A stretch of 64,000 bases of DNA from Glycine soja (Eukaryota; Streptophyta; Magnoliopsida; Fabales; Fabaceae). The position numbers and the translations under genes are program-made. Under the pieces are notes generated by a model, which worked only from the letters and a program-made list of their open reading frames with translations, was not told the origin of the DNA and ran no database searches. The stretch spans positions 30,123,102 through 30,187,101 of the forward strand of contig NC_041006.1 of assembly GCF_004193775.1 (NCBI RefSeq), written 5' to 3'. Below are positions 48,594 through 59,640 of this stretch, in pieces (within the stretch, counting starts at the first letter, position 1; every line of letters begins with the position of its first letter).

Positions 48594-50151
48594 TAAATAG
48601 ATATTTTATTTCTAACTTTTAACCCTTTTTGTTAAAATTTAAAAGTAATGTCGTTAGTGAGGTGCATTGTTGACAATTTTAGTGTCACATAGACTATCCA
48701 GCGTGATAAATTATCCCAGGTTGTGACACGTAGACCGGACTTTGATGCAAAATTTAAAAATTTATCAAATATTTTCTTCTTCCCTTGCTTCTTCTTCTTC
48801 ACTCTAATTAGTTGAGCAATTATTTCCCTTTATTTCCATTTATTTTCATAATAGATAACTGCAACATCCCTACTTTTAACATTTGATTTCTTTTTCCAAA
48901 ATTGTTTTTAATTTTCAAAAAATTAAAATAAAAAAAAAACTGATTTGATCAGTAAAATTTATTACGTTTCACTACCCTTATTGCTCGAATTACACTTTAT
49001 CCACCCCACCCCTAATGAATCGGCTTAGCTGATTGGAAGTGAGGGCCTCCGTCACACAGTATGTAAATTCCAAATAGTTTCACAATCCCAATTCACAGTC
49101 AAGACACGTCGAGGCACGAGTTGTGTGCTAACTATTACTACTCTTCAAACCAAACACGCATCAATGGAGAAGATGTAGCACACGGAGAAGCTTGTGACTT
49201 GTGAGGGAGTTTCTGGTGTTCCGCAGCTTCACCAACACCCTCGAATCTTATGAGGCCGAATTGCGCACTGACATCGGAAAAGGATTCGAGGTCGACAAGA
49301 TCCTCGACCTAATCTTCTCCCTCTACGTCCCCAAGTTCCACGCTGATTGCCTCCTTGCGCTCCTCGGTTTCTTCAAGCACTACCTCTCTTCCTCCTCCGA
49401 CGCGCCGCTTGCCTCCATGCTCTCTAAGTTGGAGACTTCTCTTCTACGCTTCTACGTCATTCACGTCATCCAGTGCAACCGCAACGACAATGTTGTCAAC
49501 TTCTTCACGCTATACGGTGTCGAATTACTATAGAGGTCATAAGATTGGACTAACTGGTTCGGTGCGTTTTGCTTCTCTCATCGTCGTTTTTTGTTTCTTA
49601 ACTGGTTCGGTCACAAGATTGGACTAATTGTGTTGCAACTATTCCTTATAAAAAGAATTCACACTTGGATCCTGAGTTTCGTGTTTTTTCTCCAAGGAGT
49701 GGTATCAGGCTTTGCATCTTTCTTCTAGAAACTTCTTCAGCGAGGTCTTCAATGCTACTGATATCCTTCACAGAGTTTAATTCCATTTATTGTTTTTTAA
49801 TTCACAAAATGTTGGTGATTTCTTTCGCAACTTGTTTTGTTTAGCCTTAATGCTATATCACGTTTACTTGCAGTGCTGAAGGTTAGTTCAGAGATGAATG
49901 CTACTAATTAGAGTGAAGAAGAAGAAGCAAGTGAAGAAGAAATTTTGCATTAAAGTTCGGTCTACATGTCACAATCTGAGACAATTTGTCACATTGAATA
50001 GTTTATGTGGCACTAAAATTGTCAACAATGTACCTCACTAACAGTGTTACTTTTAAATTTAATAGTGACACTAAAATATTTTTTACATTTCAAAAAGATA
50101 GGGACTAATTTGCTAAAGGAATCAAAAGTCAGGAATCAAAATATCTATTTA
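48594..50151. mobile_element. Pack-MULE-like element carrying a WDR91 gene fragment
   Basis: The stretch 48594-48811 is a diverged reverse complement of 49904-50151, giving long terminal inverted repeats of about 220-250 bp that start TAAATAGATATTTT. Shared blocks include gacaattttagtgtcac and ctaattagagtgaagaag. Between the arms lies a piece of a cellular gene with an upstream region and an intron. Long arms with captured gene DNA fit Pack-MULEs. I could not find a clear 9-bp target duplication, so the class is inferred. It sits 114 bp upstream of the NAGS ATG. Confidence 0.7.
49164..49900 (+). pseudogene. WDR91-like N-terminal gene fragment (broken)
   Basis: WDR91 proteins have an N-terminal helical LisH/CTLH-like part and C-terminal WD40 repeats, and act in endosome maturation in animals. 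The fragment begins MEKM then a stop (49176-49178). A 7-bp duplication (cttgtga) shifts the frame. Then 110 codons match the family N-terminus (EFLVFRSFTNTLESYEAEL, KILDLIFSLYVPKFHADCL, LASMLSKLETSLLRFYVI), ending at 49531-49533. More family-like pieces follow in other frames at about 49660-49770 and 49876-49900, the last after an intron-like gap with a tacttgcag acceptor. No WD40 part is present. A retained intron argues for DNA-level capture, not retroposition. Confidence 0.72.
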
Positions 50152-51441
50152 TTCTAAGATAAATAATAAAGTAATTTTTTTAGGTTAAATTATTAAGGAG
50201 TACTGGAATTATTTGATAATTTTTAATTAAATTTTTGAACTATTTTCAAATTTGTATTTGCTTTTGATAATTAAACTCTTGAACTTCAAAATTTGTATTC
50301 GTTTTTTAAGTGAATCTTTCTATCTAATTGTTATTATGATCCAGTTAAGTGAACACGCCAAGGTGAAAAGTAGTAGTTTTTTTTTTTCTGCAGAAAAATA
50401 GTGGTTGAATAACCTAATTGGGATTGGGAATGTTTGTATGGAAATCTAAAAATACTGACACAGGTGACAATATAAATTAATTTGCAGAGATAACAATGAT
50501 TTAGAAACTCAATTATCTTTCATTTACCTTTGAAGATAAAATATTTTATGTGATAATTCCCTCAAAATCTCCAAATGAAGTGTAAATGATTGAATTATCT
50601 AACGGACGACCATGGTTCTGATTTTTTTATCTAACATGTCTTACAAGAAAGATTATTATAATGGATAACATACTGGTTAGTTAAGTTTTCTGTTCCTCTG
50701 ACTTTTTTAATTCCAATTTTAATCTTTCAAATTTTAATAAATTTTAGTCCTTTATGAATTTTCTACTAATGTTTATAATCTTTCTAAAACTTTTTTATAT
50801 TTTTTTCTCTTCATTATTTTTATTTCTCAAAATTAGTCACAAATGTAAAATAAAAAAAGTAAAAATAGATAAAACAAAGATGAATTTCGAGCAATAAAAA
50901 TAAATAAAGATTAAAAATGAGCTAATTTTTTGTTAAAGAACTGAAAAAAAATGCTAATGAAAATTTAATAGAAGACTAAAAATCATCAAAAAAATTAAAG
51001 AATTAAAAATTGAAATCTAATAAATTCGAGAGAATAAAAACTTAATTAACCCTTAAAATAAATGTTTGTGTAATTTCATCCACGATTTATTCTTATCTTT
51101 ATGTAAGAGTTGTCACCTCAATTGTTTAGGTAATGAAATTATATAAAAATTAGTTTATAAAATTAAAAATCTCATAAACATCTCTTATTAAAAGTGAAAT
51201 TATAAAAAATTAGTTTTCAAATCTAAAATTTTCATTAACATCACTTATTAAAATGTTCTTAATAAGTACAGTAATTATGCAGAGATTGACTTGTAGCATG
51301 AAAAGAGAAAAAGTGAATGGCGTCAAAAAATCTCTTCGGAATACAAGGAATGTGACGAAGCAAAAGGTTACCTTCACGTGCAATAATGTGATTCTGAACT
51401 CGACACATGTTTAATCAAATTTACAAAGGAATTGGTAATTC
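50152..51441. other. AT-rich sequence, no gene seen
   Basis: No ORF or element ends recognised. Confidence 0.5.
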
Positions 51442-52378
51442 TAGGGTGTTCGTGGGTAGGTTTGGATTCGTTTTGATTAAATTTAATTCAATTTAATTAA
51501 ATTTAATTGGTTTGATTCAATTTAATTTTTATTATTTCTTTTGAAATCCAATTTATTTATGAACGGTTTTGTTCGGTTGAAGTCAACCGATTATTCATTT
51601 GAATTTAATTTTTTTTTCTTCTTAAAACTATCATTTTATATATCATGATTCATCCAAATATTCAATATAATTGATACACTATTATCAAATATCCAAAAGT
51701 AGTAAAATTGATTAATTTAATATCATCATCATAATGTTCTAAAATAAACAAATACAAATTAAAATAAAATATTCTTTGATGAGATTTACAAATTGATTTA
51801 TTCTTTTTTGCTTTATTTATTTTAACTTGAAAGTCATTAACATTTTTCTTAGTATATCTAAGTCAATTTTGAGCACAAATGAAAGCTTCAACACTAGTGA
51901 GACTCTAGGAATTACGAAATAAATCTAAAATTTTACTCCTTATACCAAGTGCAGCCTCAGATGATATAGTAGACACAAGAATGACCAATACATTTCTAGG
52001 AAACAATATAATATTTGGATTATTTCAATTTTCACCCATTCAAAATGTCAAACTGATGGCATTCATCTTCAACATCATCCTCTGAATAGTTATCTAACTC
52101 ATTTTTTTTCACCTCATCCTATTTTTTATTCATTTTCTTTAGTTTTTATTATATATATTTATATATATATATATATATATATATAATAAAATTTATATTT
52201 TAATTACGAGTTCACGGATCGGGTCAACGTATCTATAAATCTAAACCTCTGACCTATACATTAACGATTTTGATCAATTCAATTTTGACCCAAATACATA
52301 AATGATCCAACTCAAACTATTCGAATCAATTTGGGTTAATTTGGATTCACAGATGATCCGTACCCATGAACATCCCTA
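51442..52378 (-). mobile_element. Degenerate hAT element with dimerisation-domain remnant
   Basis: The left end TAGGGTGTTCGTGGGTA and the complement of the right end TAGGGATGTTCATGGGTA form imperfect terminal repeats. On the minus strand, 51840-52040 still reads as a hAT C-terminal dimerisation segment (NVLVILVSTISSEAALGIRSK, then SLTSVEAFICAQN) with stops. No matching 8-bp target duplication remains. An (AT)n run lies inside at about 52149-52186. It is old and internally deleted. Confidence 0.65.
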
Positions 52379-53868
52379 AAACATATGGAGCTGAGCATCA
52401 ATTTACTCCCATAAATAAAAGAGTGAAAAAATAAGAAAAGAGAATAAAAATAGAGAAAAGATTAATGGTATGTTTTCTAAAAAGAAAGTATGAGGAAAGA
52501 ACAAAGAAAAGAAAGAAAACATGATTAAGAAAGCATTTTCTCTATTTAATTGAAAAGAAAATGGAAGAAAAAAATTATTTTTGTAGATATAAAAATTTAA
52601 ATTTTTTCTTTCTTTCATTTTTTTTTTTCAATTCGAATTTTAAATTTTTTTTTCCTTTTCTATTTTTTCTTCCATCCAATCAAAGCGAAACATAAAATGC
52701 AGAAAAAACTAATAAAAGAGCAAAACTAAAAAGTGACAAGTCTCAATTAAGAGTTTCTATGAAGACATTTTCTTAAAGTGTATTTGATTTAGAGAAAAAA
52801 AAAATAAAAATTAAAGATTTTTTTTAAAATTAAATTAGAGTGTATGAGGTGTATGTCTCACATAAAAGAATATAATTTATTTATTTATTTTCATCTTTCA
52901 AAACAAACAAAGCCACAGTCTTAATCTATTTTATTTCTCACTTGCTTTTTCCATTCTTATCACACAAGTCCAAAATTTTGTCTATGTAGAGAGAGGGGAG
53001 AGAGCGAAGTATTACGTTGATTGGCATCCAAACAAGGACTAGCAACAATTACGGGACAACAACAAATACTCTGTTGGTATGCACAGACGTGTAAGAATGG
53101 ACTTGCCAAAAAGCCTTCACAAACTCTTCTTCATCAGATTCACCCTCCACGCCACTACTACCCCCAGCATTTCTTCACAAACCTTAACTCTCTTTTTCCT
53201 CATCTCTTGGTATGTTACACTTTGACCATAGTTGAAGACATAATAATTGGAATGTGTGGGGCCTCGTGAAAGCCAATTTTCTTTTCCATGGCTATTCAGT
53301 GACAAGGGTGGCCTCCAACAACTACATGCAGCCATGTCCTCAAGATTTTTCTTTTTCAGCAAAAGCACATTTCCGAAAGTTTGAAAGAAAGACATAAAGA
53401 GAGTGAATTATTTGGTCAAGAGGATCATATCGTCAAGAGGATCATATAGATATGATAATAGATGCAATGTCTATTCTTATTTTTTCTCTTTCTCAGGCTC
53501 AGGTTCAGCCTTGGCTTTTTGTTTGTTTTCACTGAGAATGGACATGTAACACTAACATATACTTCTATACAAGTACTTCTCTAGTTCTCTCACTATATAA
53601 TAGTTAAGAATTACTTTAAAATATAAATATAATCTGTTTTTTATATTATTAATTTATTATGATTATTAATATAATTTTTAATTTTTTAATTTTAGAAAAA
53701 TGTTAAAAGAAATCCCTCTCTTGCATCAAGGTTCAATCTATAATGTCTCTCACTTTACTTATTTTTAGATTAAAATATTCTTAATTAAAAAAAGACACAA
53801 GTTGTTTTGACAATGAGGCGAGAGACAGGGTGGGAGCGGGTTTAGTCTCATGACCGATTCCGGCAAGA
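52379..53868. other. AT-rich sequence with one unassigned short frame
   Basis: A frame at 53021-53269 (82 codons, + strand; IHPPRHYYPQHFFTNLNSLF region) precedes a possible donor gtatgttac, but I recognise no protein family. Nothing else is seen. Confidence 0.4.
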
Positions 53869-53878
53869 AAGTTTTTCC

Positions 53879-54099
53879 GGCAAATTTCCTGCATGGGGTT
53901 ACTTTTAGAAACATTTTCCCGAAATGGGTCTGTTTCTAAAGTAATCCCTGCATGGTGCTCTTTTTTACGTAGAGACCATGCAAATCGCAGGAGGGAATGG
54001 CGATTTCGTCGTCGACGCGACAGCTGGCACCGGTGTCGCCATCTTCAATGGCGTGTTGCACCAAGCTTGGACTCGCCAGTTTGACTGGCGAGTTGAGGG
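53879..54099. repeat. Left TIR of the 4.1-kb MULE
   Basis: Starts GGCAAATTTCCTGCATGGGG. Short palindromes such as actcgccagtttgactggcgag lie near the inner edge. Confidence 0.95.
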
Positions 54100-54386
54100 G
54101 TTTGCAGTTCCTAGGTGCAGGCTATTTCCAACACTGCAGTCTGCAACCTGCAATGGGCAGTTCCTAGGTGCAGGGTGTCGCCAGCTCCAATGGCGTTTTG
54201 GTTGGACAAAATCGCCAGCACGAGCAGCGATTTGCCTTGCTTGGGGTTTTTAAATCCCCCCTCCCCCGTAGACCATTCACGCCTGAAAAAGATAGAGAAG
54301 AGAGAAGCTTGGTGGTGGGATTTTTGCTGGTGCTGTGAAGAAGGATTTGCCTTGCTGTTGTGCTGTTTGAACAAATTTCTTCAATT

Positions 54387-56078
54387 ATAATTTTTCAGTG
54401 AGTTTATTTAATTATTTTTTTATTTTATTTGTATGCTGATGATAATTATAGTTTTATTAATATGTGTTATCAGTATTTTTATCTTAAGTTAGTTTTAGTT
54501 AGAATTTATAATTATAATTTTATTAATATGTGTTATTAGTTTTTTATGTTAAGTTAGTTTTAGTTAGAAAGGATAACTTTAATTTAATTTGATAATTTAA
54601 TATGTGTTATTAGTTTTTTTATCTTAAGTTAGTTTTAGTTAGAATTGATAATTATAATTTTATGAATATGTGTTATTAGTTTTTTTTATGTTAAATTAGT
54701 TATAGTTAGATATGATAAATATAATTTAATATGTGTTATTTGTTTTTTTTATCTTAAGTTAGTTTTAGTTAGAATTTATAATTAGAATTTTATGAATATG
54801 TGTTATTAGGTTTTTTATCTTAAGTTAGTTTTAGTTAGAAATGATAAATTTAATTTAATTTGATAATTTAATATATGTTATTAGCTTTTTTATCTTAAGT
54901 TAGTTTTAGTTAGAATTTATAATTATAATTTTATTAATATGTGTTATTAGTTTTTTATGTTAAGTTAGTTTTAGTTAGAAATGATAACTTTAATTTAATT
55001 TGATAATTTAATATGTGTTATTAGTTTTTTTTTATCTTAAGTTAGTTTTAGTTAGAATTTATAATTAGAATTTTATGAATATGTGTTATTAGCTTTTTTA
55101 TGTTAAGTTAGTTTTAGTTAGAAATGATAAATTTAATTTAATTTGATAATTTAATATGTGTTATTAGTTTTTATTATCTTAAGTTAGTTTTAGTTAGAAT
55201 TTATAATTTTAATTTTATGAATATGTGTTATTAGTTTTTTTTATGTTAAATTAGTTATAGTTAGATATGATAAATTTAATTTAATATGTGTTATTTGTTT
55301 TTTTTATCTTAAGTTAGTTTTAGTTAGAATTTATAATTATAATTTTATGAATATGTGTTATTAGCTTTTTTATGTTAAGTTAGTTTTAGTTAGAAATGAT
55401 AAATTTAATTTAATTTGATAATTTAATATGTGTTATTAGTTTTTATTATCTTAAGTTAGTTTTAGTTAGAATTTATAATTATAATTTTATGAATATGTGT
55501 TATTAGTTTTTTATCTTAAATTAGTTTTAGTTAGAAATGATAAATTTAATTTAATTTGATAATTTAATATCTGTTATTATTTTTTTTATCTTAAGTTAGT
55601 TTTAGTTAGAATTTATAATTATAATTTTATGAATATGTGTTATTAGCTTTTTTATGTTAAGTTAGTTTTAGTTAGAAATGATAAATTTAATTTAATTTGA
55701 TAATTTAATATGTGTTATTAGTTTTTATTATCTTAAGTTAGTTTTAGTTAGAATTTATAATTATAATTTTATGAATATGTGTTATTAGTTTTTTTTTATC
55801 TTAAATTAGTTTTAGTTAGAAATGATAAATTTAATTTAATTTGATAATTTAATATGTGTTATTAGTTTTTTTTATCTTAAGTTAGTTTTAGTTAGAAATG
55901 ATAAATTTAATTTAATTTGATAATTTAATATATGTTATTAGCTTTTTTATCTTAAGTTAGTTTTAGTTAGAAATGATAAATTTAATTTAATTTGATAATT
56001 TAATATGTGTTATTAGTTTTTTTTTTATCTTAAGTTAGTTTTAGTTAGAAATGATAAATTTAATTTAATTTGATAAGT
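54387..56078. repeat. AT-rich minisatellite array of two alternating unit types
   Basis: About 23 copies of a 65-75-bp unit are built around taagttagttttagttag. One unit type carries aatttataattataatttta and the other aatgataaatttaatttaa, roughly alternating. The array replaces the 3' part of the mudrA-like exon. Confidence 0.95.
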
Positions 56079-56349
56079 TTTAGTTTCCAGCATCGTCTCA
56101 ACGTCTTCGTCATCACAAATTTGCAAGGCAATATATTTTCCTGACACTAAAAATCTACAGCTGATAGCAGAAATAATTTCATTATTTTGTAACTTTACCT
56201 TATCTCCAATTTTTTTCTTCAAAGCATTGAAACTAATTCCACGTTTAATCTGAATCGCTTTTTTACTGCCTTCAAATATTACACCATCAATATCTTCATA
56301 TACCCTTCCATTGAAATACAACACTGTTATAATCGAATTCATCGTGTAC
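56079..56349 (-). pseudogene. Truncated mudrA-like first coding exon (PB1-like N-terminal domain)
   Basis: On the minus strand an acceptor (tttttgtag) at 56350-56351 precedes the ATG at 56340-56342. The 88 codons that follow resemble the N-terminal domain of MuDR transposases (VLYFNGRVYEDIDGVIFEG, ALKKKIGDKVKLQ, LQICDDEDVETML). The frame then runs into the minisatellite and stops at 56025. DNA-binding, catalytic and SWIM parts are absent, so it is a remnant of the parent transposase gene. Confidence 0.75.
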
Positions 56350-56391
56350 CTACAAAAACAATATTTTAACACGTCAAATAAATTATAAAAT

Positions 56392-56812
56392 GAGACACAC
56401 TTAAATCAAATGAATAATTTCAAACTAATAAAATCTAATCACAAAAGGTCCCTTTATTGGAATTTCACATTAAATTTGTCTTTTAAAATAATTTAATTAA
56501 CTTGAAATAAATTTCATGGGACACACTTAAAAAAAATGAATAATTTCAAACTAATAAAATCTAATCACAAAAGGTCCCTTTATTGGAATTTCACATTAAA
56601 TTTGTCTTTTAAAATAATTTAATTAACTTGAAATAAATTTCATGGGACACACTTAAAAAAAATGAATAATTTCAAACTAATAAAATCTAATCACAAAAGG
56701 TCCCTTTATTGGAATTTCACATTCAATTTGTCTTTTAAAATAATTTAATTAACTTGAAATAAATTTCATGGGACACACTTAAAAAAAATGAATAATTTCA
56801 AACTAATAAATT
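56392..56812. repeat. 126-bp tandem repeat, three full copies plus part of a fourth
   Basis: Units start at 56392 (diverged start), 56518, 56644 and 56770 (partial). The second and third are almost identical. Confidence 0.95.
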
Positions 56813-57802
56813 TTAAAGACAAAATAAAAAAATTCATGAACGAAATTAATAATATAAATAATTAATCTTAACAATAATAACTTCAAAATGAAATACGGTA
56901 ATTACAAAATTACTACAAATATATTCAAACAAATATGATACGAGAAACAACAAAGCATCGTCAAATAAATTTTTATGGTGTATTTCGTTAAGTGATTTGA
57001 CGGAAAAAAATATAACAAAAATTTAAACGTATTATTATGGTGTCTGTAATTTGTAAGTGTCTAAATATCAATAACATCAATCATTTGTACAATATCTCAA
57101 TTAGGCGGGCATATAAATAGTTAATCTTCACAATAATAAAAATAGGTAATTACAAAATTATTACTACAAATATATTAAAATAAATAACACTTTCAACTTC
57201 AACGCATATAAATTTTTAACACACCAACAAATGAACCTAATCTAATTTAATTTAAAAAATATTATAACTTCATCTTAAAAAAACACCAACATAAACACAT
57301 TTCAAAGAACACTCATAAATTTTTAAGACACTAATAAAACATAAACACCAACTTAATATAATTATAAAATAACTATAAACTTCATATTCAATACAATTTT
57401 TTTTACACCAACACCAACTTAATATAATTTAAAAATAACTATACACATTTGAACTTTTATACCTTAAAGTTGTACCTTGAACCTGCCTTCAACAATGTTT
57501 TTAGGATTCAACACAAAATAGGATAATAAAACAATTTGAAACTCACTATTTTTTAGAAAAGGCACATAAAATATCAACTCTCAGATGATTTCAAGAAACG
57601 CACATCAAATGGGCGGAGCTTTGGTTTATAAAGGAGCTGAAATCGCCATTGGGAATGGCTACTTCATGCTCAAATCGCCAGTGCTACTGGCTACTCCTAC
57701 TTGCAGCACAAATCGCCAGTAGCACTGGCGTTTTCCACTGCCAAAAAGCTGTCTCTCCTCCTGCAAAGCTGCTGCACGTAGCCTGAGGACAACAGTCCCC
57801 TA

Positions 57803-58023
57803 CCCTCAACTCGCCAGTCAAACTGGCGAGTCTAAGCTTGGTGCAACACGCCATTGAAGATGGCGACACCGGTGCCAGCTGTCGCGTCGACGACGAAATC
57901 GCCATTCCCTCCTGCGATTTGTATGGTCTCTACGTAAAAAAGAGCACCATGCAGGGATTACTTTAGAAACAGACCCATTTCGGGAAAATGTTTCTAAAAG
58001 TAACCCCATGCAGGAAATTTGCC
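57803..58023. repeat. Right TIR of the 4.1-kb MULE
   Basis: Reverse complement of 53879-54099 with two substitutions seen. It is followed by AAGTTTTTCC. Confidence 0.95.
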
Positions 58024-58033
58024 AAGTTTTTCC

Positions 58034-58418
58034 ACTCATCTGTAGTGAATTACAAAAACTATCAATTAGTGGATAACAATTAAAAGAATGTATAGATAGA
58101 GAGTAATTTAGAAGTATGGGTGAAGCAATGTAGATTATTTTATAAATCACTGTGACACATCCTGAATGCAACTAAGAGCTCAGAATAACTGCTGAAATCA
58201 GTCTATCCCTATAACTGCTTAGAATATAAAAAAATATGAACATATGTGAACATTCCCAAAAATTATAGGGATAAAACAAATTAATTTAACCAAATTATTT
58301 TCAGACCGAAAAATAAGCAGGTTGATTTGAATATCAACCCAAAAGTAAATAACTGGACCGGACTATCGTGAATGTAAATCATTGGGTTGCTTTAAATTTA
58401 GCCCAAAACAATTGGCAA
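58034..58418. other. Unassigned spacer between two MULE-type elements
   Basis: No ORF or repeat recognised. Confidence 0.5.
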
Positions 58419-58427
58419 GCCCTTCAT

Positions 58428-58978
58428 GGGACATGCTAGGTGCACCCAGCAACATTGCTGGTGCACCCAGCAATTAGGTGAATGGACAAAATTGTCCTTG
58501 CGTTAAAAAAAATAATTTCTTCTTCCGGAAAGTTTCCGGAAGAACCTTCTTCCAGAAGAACAATTTGTGTTCTACTGGAAGAACCTTTTTCCGGAAGCTT
58601 TCCGGAAGAACCTTCTTCCGGAAGCTTTCCGGAAGAAGGTTCTTCCGGAAGAACAAATTGTTGTTCTTCCGGAAGAAGGTTCTTCCGGATGAACAATTTA
58701 TTCTACCGAAAGAACCTTCTTCCGGTAGCTTCTCCGGAAGAAGGTTCTTCCGGTAGAACAAATTGTTCATCCGGAAGAACCTTCTTCCGGAGAAGTTACC
58801 GGAAGAACTTCTTCCGGTAACTTCTCCAGAAGAAGGTTCTTCTGATAGAATAAATTGTTCTACCGGAAGAACCTTCTTCCGAAAGAAGGAATTATTTTTT
58901 TAATACAAGGGCAATTTTGCCCATTCACCTAATTGCTGGGTGCACCAGCAATGTTGCTGGGTGCACCTAGCATGTCCC
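58428..58978. mobile_element. Foldback MULE-type MITE
   Basis: Ends GGGACATGCTAGGTGCACCC and its complement form TIRs of about 75 bp with few differences. The 9-bp duplication GCCCTTCAT lies at 58419-58427 and 58979-58987. The interior (about 58520-58890) is built from ttccggaagaaccttcttccgg palindromes, so nearly the whole element can fold back. It encodes no protein. The Ser/Arg-rich frames on both strands are by-products of the repeat. Confidence 0.95.
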
Positions 58979-59404
58979 GCCCTTCATTTGGTCATTAAAA
59001 AACAGTAACAAGAACCAAAGGATGTTGAGCATTTGACTGGCCCAATTTTAGCCACAAATTAATTGGACAAGCGCAATTTTTTCCTAAAAGTAATCGAGTG
59101 TTGCTAGGTGCACCCAGCATTTTTGCTGGAGCACCCAGCAAAGCTATTAAATGCCAAAATTGCCCCTACCACCTTTCTTCCTTAAAAATGCCATTTTTTT
59201 TCCGGAAAAGCTTCTTACCTCCATTTTCAGAAAACTTTGCTTCTCGTTTTCTCTTTTTCGTGGGGCATTGCCTCTGGTTCGTGGGGGTAGCAGCGTTGAG
59301 CACAGCGGAGAAGGTGAAGGTTTCGGCGTCGAGCTTTGCAGTGGTCGGTGGCGACAAACGAGGTACGCAGATGGTGGTTTGTTCGTCGCGGACGTACGGA
59401 TGAG

Positions 59405-59519
59405 TTCCGGATCAAGTTGATCCGTAAGCTTTTTCCGGATCAACTTGATCCGGAAGGATGTTACGGATCAACTTAATCCGGAAGAGTATTAACAAGCTTC
59501 CGGATCAAGTTGATCCGTA
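59405..59519. repeat. Four palindromic TCCGGATCAAGTTGATCCG units
   Basis: Copies lie at 59405-59424, 59433-59454, 59462-59483 and 59498-59519, in the leader of the MULE gene. Confidence 0.88.
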
Positions 59520-59640
59520 AGTGTATTATTTTTGGTATTTGTTGTTTTTGCATTTTTGCATCTGTTTTTGCATTTATTTTCCTTTTTTCTTTTAAATTAC
59601 TAATTTTTTTGTATGGCCATTTTTTGTTTGATTTGGTTAG

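Larger units (their letters stand above)
53879..58023 (-). mobile_element. Non-autonomous Mutator-like element (MULE) with 221-bp TIRs and a minisatellite
   Basis: The stretch 53879-54099 is the reverse complement of 57803-58023 with two mismatches noticed. The 10-bp duplication AAGTTTTTCC flanks it at 53869-53878 and 58024-58033. Long near-identical TIRs and a 9-11-bp TSD define a MULE. The interior holds a truncated mudrA-like first exon on the minus strand, a 1.7-kb tandem array and a second tandem repeat, with no transposase catalytic region. The high TIR identity suggests recent movement. Confidence 0.96.

Noticed and set aside
49201..49533. Functional small protein from the WDR91-like open frame
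   Set aside because: The natural start region has a stop and a 7-bp frameshifting duplication. The WD40 part is missing and downstream pieces are in other frames, so a gene fragment is more likely.
53021..53269. Host gene first exon
   Set aside because: The frame starts with an ATG and ends near a possible donor, but I recognise no family and see no second exon. Kept only as an unassigned frame.
54387..56078. CRISPR-like regular repeats
   Set aside because: The units are contiguous AT-rich tandem repeats without unique spacers, inside a plant MULE. This is a minisatellite.
58436..58820. Ser/Gly/Phe/Arg repeat proteins on both strands
   Set aside because: They are by-products of TTCCGGAAGAA palindromes in a foldback MITE. 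The same pattern reads in several frames.
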